Shown: positions 1-6,600, numbered from the stretch's first letter. The stretch: DNA of 7,359 nucleotides from Gemmatimonadota bacterium (GCA_003142495.1 PLMM01000218.1:1-7359); one strand, 5' to 3'. Translations and numbers: made by a program. Notes: generated by a model from the letters alone, not told the origin.

Positions 1-2073
1 CATGTCGAGCACCGCGCGCTTGCGCGCGTCCGTCGATATCTCGATTTGACCGAGGTCGTATCCGGTGTGCATCACCGCGGGCCCACCACGAGTCAGCCGA
101 TCATCTTCAGTGGTGGGGTTGTAGATCCAGATCGCGCGCAGGTTCCAGTAGTCCGTGAACTGCATGCCGTAGAATGCGTGCAGATCCACGTTGTTCCTGA
201 GACCGTCATACGTGAACTGCTGCTGGGCGCCCGCGATCGTGTTGATGCTCCGATACCAGCTCGTCGGCGCCGTCCACTGCCTTCCGATGTTCGCGTCCAT
301 CCACTTGTAGTCGGCGCGGTCGAGATACGCGAGATCGTTCACCTCGAAGCCCGGGCTCCGCCAATTCTGGATCACTTCCCAGAGCCAATTCCCGTTGTCC
401 TTCGCAAGGCGCGTGTAGAATCCATATCCATGCAGCGCCGTCGCGAGCGTATCGTACGACGCGTCGAAGAAGCCGCCGCCATGCTCGTTGCGATCTGGAC
501 GCTGAAAATAGTGCGCGCTCGAGCGCTCGGTGGCGGCGATCGATGCCGCCGATCCTTCGACGCTCGACAGCACCGCGCTCCCCGTCCACGAGTAGTCGTG
601 ATGGTGCCACGTGTGCGACCAGTCCAGCCCCGCCGCCTCAGCGCGATTGCGCAGATGATCGGTGAGCACCGTGTCGTCGAGGCGGCGCACGGTGGATGTG
701 AGCGCGACGCCGATGGCCGAGTTGCCGTTGTTGAGCTCCTTCTGCACGCGGCCGACGAAGTAGTTCGAGAGTGGCTCGACCTCTTGCTTCAGCGGCGTGG
801 GAGACGCTGAGGTGAGATAGCGCTCCGTCTGTGGGCTCGTGACTGCGTCGAGCAGCCCTACCGTGTAGCCACTGTTCGTTCGCCCCGTGATCTTCGCGGC
901 GCCCAGGATCGGCGTGTAGTCGGGCGCTTCCGCGAACGTCGATTGTCCCTGCACCCAGTCCGACAGCTGCGGCAGGCGTCCTATGCGGCGCGAGTAGAAC
1001 ACGCTGAGGCCACTCACGTTGTCGCAGAACTGACAACTCAACCCGCCAAAGCTGAAGGCGCTCGATCCGGCGATGAAGAAGGGGCGTTTCTCGTCGTAGA
1101 AGGTCTCGAACGGCGAGAGGTTGAGCGTCGCGGGATCGACCTCCACCTGTCCGAAATCCGGGTAGAAGGTGGCGTCGAGCGTGAGATTCGACGTGAGCAG
1201 ATACTTCACATCGCCACCCGCACGAATGCGCGTTTCATGGTCTCCATGGAACGGGTCGTTCGCATCGGCGTGCTGCAGCTGCTCACCGGACAGGACGTAC
1301 GGGAGAAGCTCGAGCTGGCGCGGGCGCGCCCCGATCTGGATGCCCTCCACGCTGCCGAAGTACGCCGGCCCGCCGGCGTCGCTGCGCTTCCAGAAGGACC
1401 ACATGTCGCGCTCGTTCAGCCTGTCCTCGTACCGCCAGATCTGCATTCCCCAGAGCTGCACCGAGTCGCGGGAGAAACGGAGCTGCGAATACGGGATGCG
1501 CATTTCCACGGTCCACCCCAGCGAATCGATTTTCGTTGCCGCCGTCCAGATGGGATCCCACCCCTGATCACCGTTGAGCTGATCGCCGCGCACGCCCGCC
1601 GGATTTACCTCGAACAGCGCCTCGTCGCGGTGATTGTGGTACGGATCGAGCACCACAATGAGTTTGTCCGTCGTGAGCGAATTGAACGATCCGTTGTTGC
1701 CGTTGGCATCGAGCAGCTGGTCGCGGCGCGCGAGCGGCGCGCGCACGCCACGCGCGCCGAGCGGCTCGGACATGCGCGCGCCGACGTAGAGCGCCTCGTC
1801 GTCGTAGAGCAGACGAATCTCCGTTGGGAGCGACGCGGGCGCGCCCTCCAGCGGCTGATACTGTCGCAAGTCGGTGATCGGCGTGGCGGCGCGCCAGGCC
1901 GAGTCGTCGAGGCTTCCATCGAACTCGATGGCGCCAACGCGGCGCGCGGCGCGGGCCACCGGTGCCACGGGAATGGAGACGCGCACACTGTCGGCGTGCT
2001 GCGCGCGTGCGGGAATGCAGAGCGTGGCGCTCGCGAGGAGCGCGGCCGAGAGCTCGAGTCGCATAGCGGACAT
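1..2073 (-). CDS. DUF5916 family protein with N-terminal CBM9-like domain, secreted, probable outer-membrane beta-barrel (3' end beyond window)
   Basis: Reading the minus strand from ATG 2073 gives 691 uninterrupted codons that run off the left edge. An in-frame TAG lies directly upstream at 2074-2076, so 2073 is the furthest possible start; ATG 2064 is the alternative. Residues 1-25 look like a Sec signal peptide ending in Ala-Arg-Ala-Gln. A CBM9-like domain follows, with the opening motif FDGSLDDSAW (from residue 51), LLYDDEALYVGARM (about 89-102) and FEVNPAGVRGDQ (about 154-165). The DUF5916 signature is YPDFGQVEVDP (304-314) and ETFYDEKRPFF (323-333), then SRRIGR. After about residue 250 the protein has the alternating, aromatic-rich pattern of beta strands, consistent with an outer-membrane barrel (inference). 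A CxxC pair (C347, C350) sits just after the signature. The family's function is not established; surface polysaccharide or peptide handling is only a guess. Members usually have about 700-900 residues, so most of the protein is present. Confidence 0.92.
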   Translation of the reverse strand, partial: MSAMRLELSAALLASATLCIPARAQHADSVRVSIPVAPVARAARRVGAIEFDGSLDDSAWRAATPITDLRQYQPLEGAPASLPTEIRLLYDDEALYVGARMSEPLGARGVRAPLARRDQLLDANGNNGSFNSLTTDKLIVVLDPYHNHRDEALFEVNPAGVRGDQLNGDQGWDPIWTAATKIDSLGWTVEMRIPYSQLRFSRDSVQLWGMQIWRYEDRLNERDMWSFWKRSDAGGPAYFGSVEGIQIGARPRQLELLPYVLSGEQLQHADANDPFHGDHETRIRAGGDVKYLLTSNLTLDATFYPDFGQVEVDPATLNLSPFETFYDEKRPFFIAGSSAFSFGGLSCQFCDNVSGLSVFYSRRIGRLPQLSDWVQGQSTFAEAPDYTPILGAAKITGRTNSGYTVGLLDAVTSPQTERYLTSASPTPLKQEVEPLSNYFVGRVQKELNNGNSAIGVALTSTVRRLDDTVLTDHLRNRAEAAGLDWSHTWHHHDYSWTGSAVLSSVEGSAASIAATERSSAHYFQRPDRNEHGGGFFDASYDTLATALHGYGFYTRLAKDNGNWLWEVIQNWRSPGFEVNDLAYLDRADYKWMDANIGRQWTAPTSWYRSINTIAGAQQQFTYDGLRNNVDLHAFYGMQFTDYWNLRAIWIYNPTTEDDRLTRGGPAVMHTGYDLGQIEISTDARKRAVLDM

Positions 2074-2305
2074 CTACGAGAGGAAGCGCGACGCTGTTTC
2101 GACTTTGACGGAGTTCGCACATCGCGCGTCGATTCGGGAGAGAATCGATCGCCCGGTTGGATGCACGTGCGCGCCGAATCGTTTGAAATGCATCCCGCGC
2201 GACCCGGATTCATGTACGACGTCACTGGCGAATCTCGGCGCCCGCTCTACTATGGATGGGAGTTCCGCAACGCCATCGCTCAACGACCGCGTGAGGTTCC
2301 GACGA
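2074..2305. promoter_or_regulatory. Divergent intergenic region between the DUF5916 gene and the plus-strand membrane protein
   Basis: This 232-bp gap must hold promoters for both divergent genes. A perfect 6-bp inverted repeat, CGATTC-GGGAGA-GAATCG, lies at 2130-2147, about 57 bp upstream of the DUF5916 start, and could be an operator or a small hairpin. TACTAT near 2249-2254 resembles a -10 box for the rightward gene, but I see no good -35 partner. Neither assignment is firm, and no coding potential is evident. Confidence 0.35.
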
Positions 2306-2953
2306 ATGCATCCACTGATGGTACTAGTCCTGCTCGTCCGAGCTCCAAAGAACGACGTGTCTACCCTCGAGATCATCCAGGGCATCGCGGTACTCGCCGT
2401 CTTTCTCGTGGTGGCCTACGCGATTGGCAAGACGGGCGCGTGGTTCAAGAACCGCAGCTTCACCAGCAGATGGGCGCCGCTCCTCCCCGTGCTCGGCAAC
2501 GCTCGCATTACCGGCGATGGCGGAGTCGCGGTGACGAGCCGCCTCTCGGGAACGTACCGCGGCGCGAATGTGCACGCGCTCATGACCCCGAACGTGGCGC
2601 ACAAGTACGCGCCGTCGCGCAACGGCAACGTCTTCAGCGTCGCCATCGAAAACGTGCCCGGCGCCGAAGACTGGTCGATCGTATGGCGCGCTGGCCTTCC
2701 AGTGGTTGGCACTCCGTCGTGGGCCGTGCAACCGACCGATACTCCGCTCGCCCAGCGTCTCGAGAGCGCCGGCGCAGTCGAACAGATCGAGAAGTTCGGC
2801 CGCTCGAGCACGCACTACACTGTTCGCAACCAGACTCTCGAGTGGAGCGCGTACATCGAGCCACGAGTGATCCTACCGCCCGAGGAGTTCCGCCACGTGC
2901 TCGACGCGCTGCTTGCGTTAGTTGCCATCAATGGCACCGTCAACCAGGGCTGA
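2306..2953 (+). CDS. Unrecognised protein anchored by one N-terminal membrane segment
   Basis: This encodes 215 aa from ATG 2306, chosen because GAGG at 2293-2296 lies 9 nt upstream. ATG 2318, GTG 2291 and GTG 2357 are in-frame alternatives. Residues 23-41 form one hydrophobic helix (IIQGIAVLAVFLVVAYAIG), followed by Lys and then KNRSF, so the remaining ~170 residues are probably cytoplasmic (inference from the positive-inside rule). That part is soluble-looking, with RLSGTYRGANVHA, VPGAEDWSIVW, a Tyr/Trp-bearing strand-rich centre and a C-terminal helix (PPEEFRHVLDALLALV). I do not recognise a named family. Codon use has the high third-position GC of a real gene, and the frame is clean to TGA 2951-2953. 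It is transcribed away from the DUF5916 gene and no partner is evident. The frame stays open upstream to 1874, but that stretch is antisense to DUF5916 and is not counted. Confidence 0.72.
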   Translation: MHPLMVLVLLVRAPKNDVSTLEIIQGIAVLAVFLVVAYAIGKTGAWFKNRSFTSRWAPLLPVLGNARITGDGGVAVTSRLSGTYRGANVHALMTPNVAHKYAPSRNGNVFSVAIENVPGAEDWSIVWRAGLPVVGTPSWAVQPTDTPLAQRLESAGAVEQIEKFGRSSTHYTVRNQTLEWSAYIEPRVILPPEEFRHVLDALLALVAINGTVNQG

Positions 2954-2998
2954 TTCAACGAGTACGCGCGAGTCAGGGATTAAACGGACGAGGCATTT

Positions 2999-3076
2999 GT
3001 GATCGGCGGTCATATGTTCGCTTTGGGACGCCACATCGCTGCTGCGATCGAGCGCCTGCTCAGCGGCCGAGAGCAC
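2999..3076 (+). pseudogene. 5' remnant of a small two-helix membrane protein gene (paralogue of the gene at 3570)
   Basis: From GTG 2999 the frame begins MIGGHMFALGRHIAAAIERL and continues LSGREH. This aligns without gaps to the start of the intact protein at 3570, with 14 identities in 26 residues by eye, including MF, GR and LL.GREH. GAGG at 2990-2993 serves as a Shine-Dalgarno site 5 nt before the GTG. After REH (about 3074-3076) the similarity stops, and the DNA becomes the C-terminal half of a kinase gene in a different frame. The frame itself stays open to 3292, but the residues after the junction are an out-of-frame reading of kinase DNA, rich in Arg, His and Ser. Both membrane helices of the paralogue are missing, so a functional product is unlikely. 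Confidence 0.62.
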
Positions 3077-3077
3077 C

Positions 3078-3541
3078 GACGTCTACGCGTGGGGAGTCAT
3101 CGCGTACGAGCTGCTCACCGGCACGCATCCATTCGCAGCACACACCACCGCCCAGCGACTCATCGCGGCGCATCTGAGCGAAGCGCCCGCGCCGTTCGCC
3201 ACAGCAAATCCCGAAGTACCCCGCGACATCGCAGCGCTGGTCATGCGCTGCCTGGCGAAAGATCCCGCAAGCCGCCCCGCAGATGGGAATGAGATCCTCG
3301 CGCAGCTCTCGTCCCCGAACGCCACGCACTCCGCACAGACGCGCGGCGTCCCACTCCCCGCCGCACTCGGCGCTATAGCATTCATTGCCATAGCCGCCGC
3401 AGTCATGTTCATTATCGCGCATCGCCCCAGCTCGCGCACCACGATGATGTGCTCCTCCACGCCATCACCTTGCCGGAGTTCGCGAAGTATCAGTCCGATC
3501 CGCGCTGGGATGCGATCGTAGGCGAGTTGCGAAGACGTTGA
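3078..3541 (+). pseudogene. Decayed Ser/Thr protein kinase: C-terminal half of catalytic domain, membrane segment and a frameshifted C-terminal end
   Basis: In the frame that includes 3081, the sequence reads DVYAWGVIAYELLTGTHPF, which is kinase subdomain IX with its conserved Asp. It continues to VMRCLAKDPASRP (about 3240-3278), which is subdomain XI with its conserved Arg. A hydrophobic helix then follows (ALGAIAFIAIAAAVMFIIA, about 3364-3420). The ATP-binding loop, HRD and DFG motifs are absent. After about 3440 the sensible reading moves to another frame, where LPEFAKYQSDPRWDAIVGEL (about 3470-3529) ends at TGA 3539-3541; this resembles the C-terminal tail of Gemmatimonadota-type kinases. 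The region normally lying between membrane helix and tail appears largely lost. The fragment has no proper start, the nearest in-frame ATG being 3243. I call it a relic of an amplified kinase family, not an active gene. Confidence 0.8.
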
Positions 3542-3569
3542 CCAGATAACGCCCACCGGAGAAGTCATA

Positions 3570-3950
3570 GTGTTCCTCGGAACAATGTTCGACGTCGGTC
3601 GCCGCATGACGGCGAAGCTCGAGCAACTGTTGCGCGGACGCGAGCACCCGATCGCGCGTGCGCTGGTAACCTCACGCGGAGCACGTGGAAGCGGTCCCGA
3701 TGGAGAATGGACTCGCCGCGATCATCGACGGGCGCTGCTGGCAGGATGCGTGTTGTTCGTAGTCGGATGGGCTATCGCACTGGAGGTATTTCACATCGCC
3801 GACACACATCCCTCCGGCACACGCTGGAACTCGGTGCTCTCGGGGGTTGGCTTGTTCTTTTTCTTCGGTGGCGGCTATATCGGATGGCGGGGATTCAAGC
3901 ACACGCGCGGAGCATTAAGGCGCGCATCGAGCGTTCCGACGGAGAGATGA
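3570..3950 (+). CDS. Small membrane protein with two predicted transmembrane helices, unrecognised family
   Basis: This encodes 126 aa from GTG 3570. GGAG at 3559-3562 lies 7 nt upstream, and the alignment with the broken paralogue at 2999 begins at the same GTG, which supports this start over ATG 3585. The N-terminal ~55 residues are basic and soluble (GRRMTAKLEQLLRGREHP, then an Arg/Gly-rich stretch). Two hydrophobic helices follow: LLAGCVLFVVGWAIALEVF (about residues 56-74) and SVLSGVGLFFFFGGGYIGW (about 88-106). The tail is basic (RRASSVPTER). With positive charge at both ends, a hairpin with both termini in the cytoplasm is likely (inference). It starts 28 bp after the kinase relic and has no recognisable partner. 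The plus-1 frame is also open across the region but lacks this pattern. Confidence 0.7.
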   Translation: MFLGTMFDVGRRMTAKLEQLLRGREHPIARALVTSRGARGSGPDGEWTRRDHRRALLAGCVLFVVGWAIALEVFHIADTHPSGTRWNSVLSGVGLFFFFGGGYIGWRGFKHTRGALRRASSVPTER

Positions 3951-4082
3951 AGCCAGAGTTCGTGGCCGGACGTCGTCCCGTTCTGCGATCCATATGGAGG
4001 GACGTCTCGCGCCTGTCGGCGCTGCCGTCACCCGATGCGCATCAGTGCGCCCGAGATCACCCCCAATCAGGAATTCTCGCCC

Positions 4083-4559
4083 ATGAGCTCACCACTTGCC
4101 GAACTCAAAGCCGCCTGCACCCCGACCAAGAGCTCGTCGGATTCGCAATCGATCAAGCACGGTGTCTCGACATGGTTCCGCGGTCTCCCTGCCTCAGCAT
4201 CTCCAGGCACGGTCGCGCTAGCAATTGGCGGCGATGCGAAGGTCATCATCAACGAAGTCGACATTCGCTCGGTTGAAAAAGTCGGGGAGCACTATCGCGT
4301 AGAGGTGAGCGCGGAGTCCCACTTCCTGCTCCGCATCGACAAGGTGATGAAGGCGACGGCCTCGGACGAATGCGGATGCGAGAAGAATTCGCCGCCGACT
4401 ACGGCGCAGACGGGTGTCATCGCGCGAGACAAGCTAACCGTATGGGAAATCTGCCAGCGAATCTGCGGCATTATCGTAGTCGGAGGAATCAGCTTTTTCA
4501 TCTGCGTGGACATCAATTGCATCACGCTCGACCCGAACATACCGCCGCAGCGGCAGTGA
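4083..4559 (+). CDS. Unrecognised Cys-rich protein with one C-terminal membrane segment
   Basis: This encodes 158 aa from ATG 4083, which has AGGA at 4069-4072, 10 nt upstream. ATG 4035 in the same frame would add 16 residues but has no ribosome binding site. The N-terminus is Ser/Thr-rich (MSSPLAELKAACTPTKSSS). Residues about 60-92 look like a compact beta-rich module (VALAIGGDAKVIINEVDIRS, then EHYRVEVSAESHFLLRIDKV). A CGC motif (C97, C99) lies in an acidic/basic stretch, and a hydrophobic helix (about 127-146, GIIVVGGISFFICVDINC) precedes a short polar tail. There are seven cysteines (12, 97, 99, 124, 128, 141, 146), four of them in or next to the helix, which is unusual. I recognise no family. 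Metal or haem/cluster binding is possible but not shown. It ends 127 bp before the oxidase. Confidence 0.65.
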   Translation: MSSPLAELKAACTPTKSSSDSQSIKHGVSTWFRGLPASASPGTVALAIGGDAKVIINEVDIRSVEKVGEHYRVEVSAESHFLLRIDKVMKATASDECGCEKNSPPTTAQTGVIARDKLTVWEICQRICGIIVVGGISFFICVDINCITLDPNIPPQRQ

Positions 4560-4587
4560 TTAGCAGCACCGGGTCCTCGATCCGAGA

Positions 4588-4717
4588 AAGGAGGAGGACG
4601 GCAGTGGGCTCGGTCACCCCGGCGCGCGTCAATTGCACATCGCAGCCGCCAGTCGCATCTTCTGCGACTTCCCTCCCCGGCACAAAATGCAACGCACGCT
4701 CGCCCTCGCGACCTTGA
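4588..4717 (+). other. Strong Shine-Dalgarno site with a possible 37-codon leader ORF overlapping the oxidase start
   Basis: GGAGGAGG at 4590-4597 is the best ribosome binding site in the window and sits 6 nt before GTG 4604. That GTG opens a 37-codon frame (VGSVTPARVNCTSQPPVASS to SPSRP) ending at TGA 4715-4717, 31 bp inside the oxidase gene in a different frame. It may be a translated leader peptide, or the purine run may be chance. GTCCTC at 4573-4578 can pair with GAGGAC at 4594-4599 and mask part of the site. It conflicts with reading 4632-4668 as the oxidase promoter unless there is a second promoter further upstream. Confidence 0.3.
4632..4668 (+). promoter_or_regulatory. Promoter-like block upstream of the multicopper oxidase (copy A of a shared 37-bp element)
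   Basis: TTGCAC (4633-4638) is separated by exactly 17 nt from CATCTT (4656-4661), followed by CTGCGAC. The same arrangement recurs at 6688-6724 upstream of the kinase gene, with 30 of 37 positions identical. The outer 8 and last 14 positions match perfectly, and all differences fall in the spacer. This is the pattern expected for -35 and -10 hexamers. Transcription would start near 4669, leaving a short 5' leader before ATG 4687. Confidence 0.5.
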
Positions 4718-6600
4718 CCCTCGTTCTCTTCTCCGCATCCGGGGCGCGCCCGTCAATAGCCATCGTCCCAGCAAACCCGAACGACAACACGACAGCGGCT
4801 GGCACGCTCGCCAACGACACCCTCACCGTCGCCCTCGAGCTCCGCAACGCCACGTGGTTCCCCAATGGCGACTTCGGCATCGCGCTCCCCGTGGAGGCGT
4901 TCGCCGAGTCCGGACACGACGCGTCGATTCCCGGCCCGCTGCTTCGAGTTCCGTCGGGCACGGAGATGCGCGTGTCCGTACACAATCTTCTCGATGTGCG
5001 CGCGGTGGTGCGGGGGCTCCGCGATCACGATGGCACCGCCGACTCGCTCGTGCTCGCGCCGGGCGAGACACGCGACGTTCGCTTCACCGCGCGTACCGTG
5101 GGGACACACTTCTACTTCGCGCGCACGACGCCCGCCACCACGGTGATGTCGCGCGGCGCGGACGCGCAGCTCGCGGGCGCGTTCATCGTCGATCCGCCTG
5201 CATCGAGCGCGGCGACCGCACACGATCGCGTGTTCGTCATCACTGCGTGGGAGGACACGGCAAAGAATTCGTTGCTGCGATACGGGCGCGGGCAATTGTT
5301 CGCGATCAACGGGCTGTCGTGGCCGCACACCGAGCGGCTCTCGTATTCCACCGGCGACACCGTGCGCTGGCGCGTGGTGAACGCGAGCCAGCACTTGCAC
5401 CCGATGCATCTCCATGGATTCTATTTCTCCGTGCTGAGTCGCGGCACGCCGCTCGACGACACGCTGTACGATGCGACCGCGCGGCGCAATGCGGTCACGG
5501 AAGTCCTGTCGGCGGGGACGACGATGTCGGTGCAATGGACGCCCGATCGCGCCGGCAACTGGATCTTCCACTGCCACTTCATCAATCACGTCGACACGGA
5601 CCTCCGGCTCGCGGACTCTCCGCACCCCGCGATGAGCGACGCGGGCACCGCGCACTTCACGAACGCGATGGCCGGTCTCGTGATGGCCATCTCCGTTCGC
5701 GACACCGCCGCCACGCAACGCGCGCATCGCGCCGACCCGCCGCGCCGGCGACTCCGGCTCTTCGTCACCGAGCGCGCGTCACGCGCACCGGCGCTGCCGT
5801 CGTACGCGTTCATTCTCGAGCAGGGCGCACGCGAACCGGCCGCCGATTCCATGCGGCTCCCGGGCTCCACGATCTATCTGCATCAGCACGAGCCGACGCA
5901 GATCACGGTGATCAACCACGCACGTCACGCGACTGCCGTGCACTGGCACGGGATGGAGCTCGAGAGCTACTATGATGGAGTGGCCGGATGGAGCGGCGCG
6001 GATGCGCACACGGCTCCGCTCATCGCGCCGGGTGATTCGTTCGTCGTGCGGATCACGCCGCCACGCGCCGGCACATTCATCTACCACACCCACGCGGACG
6101 ATCTCACGCAGCTCATTGGCGGCCTCTATGGCGCGCTCATCGTGCTCCCGCCGCACACGCAGCCGAACATCCGAGATCGCCTCGTCATCCTCTCGGACTC
6201 CTCCGCTCCCGACATGCACGACACGCCGCCGTCGCTCGTCAACGGCTCGAGCGCACCGGCGCCAATCGCGCTCTGCGCCGGCATGTCCCATCGCATTCGC
6301 ATCATCGGCATCTCCGCAGTGACGGCGCGCCGCTTACGGCTGCTCGATGACAGCACGCTCGTGCAGTGGACGCCGGTCGCGAAGGACGGGCAGGAGCTTC
6401 CGCTCGCGCAGCAGACCGCGAGGCCCGCGGCCGCGCAACTCGCCACCGGCGAGACGATGGATGTCGCGTTCACACCACCGCACGCGGGCAGGTACACGCT
6501 CGAGGTCACATCGGTGTACGGCACGGCGAGAGTGGTGCGGGTGCCGGTGATTGCTGGGACGTGCGGGCGCGCAGGGGTGAGCCACCGAGTGAGTCGTTAG
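4687..6600 (+). CDS. Secreted multicopper oxidase with permuted copper-binding domains
   Basis: This encodes 637 aa from ATG 4687; a TTG 4633 extension would spoil the signal peptide. Residues 1-25 are a Sec signal, so the enzyme acts outside the inner membrane. Four cupredoxin-like domains can be traced. D1 (about 25-175) has the fold motifs (GPLLRVPSGTEMRVSV, LAPGETRDVRF) but VRG (108-110) and FYFARTT where HWHG and YHxH are expected. D2 (about 179-350) carries HPMHLHG (238-244) and HCHFINH (295-301); the axial type 1 position is Leu306. D3 (about 354-490) carries HWHG (419-422) and HTH (467-469). D4 (about 497-637) has VNGSSAPAP and KDGQELP and no ligands, like the middle domain of three-domain laccases. 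All ten His and one Cys of the type 1 site and trinuclear cluster are present, so a four-electron oxidase reducing O2 to water is expected. The substrate (phenols, Cu(I), metals) cannot be told. Codon use is uniform with the neighbouring conserved genes. Confidence 0.9.
   Translation: MQRTLALATLTLVLFSASGARPSIAIVPANPNDNTTAAGTLANDTLTVALELRNATWFPNGDFGIALPVEAFAESGHDASIPGPLLRVPSGTEMRVSVHNLLDVRAVVRGLRDHDGTADSLVLAPGETRDVRFTARTVGTHFYFARTTPATTVMSRGADAQLAGAFIVDPPASSAATAHDRVFVITAWEDTAKNSLLRYGRGQLFAINGLSWPHTERLSYSTGDTVRWRVVNASQHLHPMHLHGFYFSVLSRGTPLDDTLYDATARRNAVTEVLSAGTTMSVQWTPDRAGNWIFHCHFINHVDTDLRLADSPHPAMSDAGTAHFTNAMAGLVMAISVRDTAATQRAHRADPPRRRLRLFVTERASRAPALPSYAFILEQGAREPAADSMRLPGSTIYLHQHEPTQITVINHARHATAVHWHGMELESYYDGVAGWSGADAHTAPLIAPGDSFVVRITPPRAGTFIYHTHADDLTQLIGGLYGALIVLPPHTQPNIRDRLVILSDSSAPDMHDTPPSLVNGSSAPAPIALCAGMSHRIRIIGISAVTARRLRLLDDSTLVQWTPVAKDGQELPLAQQTARPAAAQLATGETMDVAFTPPHAGRYTLEVTSVYGTARVVRVPVIAGTCGRAGVSHRVSR

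Noticed and set aside
46..810. 254-codon plus-strand open frame
   Set aside because: It lies wholly antisense to the DUF5916 coding sequence, with Arg/Val-rich composition and no domain.
2183..2211. TTGAAA as a -35 box for the gene at 2306
   Set aside because: No acceptable -10 hexamer lies 16-18 nt downstream.
943..3177. 744-codon plus-strand open frame
   Set aside because: It is antisense to the DUF5916 gene and then runs through two other genes out of frame. Its product is a low-complexity Arg/Glu/Val-rich string without motifs, typical of high-GC shadow frames.
3707..4276. 189-codon plus-strand open frame spanning 3570-3950 and the start of the Cys-rich gene
   Set aside because: It overlaps two better-supported frames, has no ribosome site, and carries no membrane or domain pattern of its own.
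4753..5727. 324-codon minus-strand open frame
   Set aside because: It is antisense to the multicopper oxidase, whose copper motifs prove the sense strand; the product is Arg-rich and repetitive.
4854..5975. 373-codon plus-strand open frame inside the oxidase
   Set aside because: It is an out-of-frame reading of the oxidase gene, with Arg/Ala/His-rich composition and no motifs.
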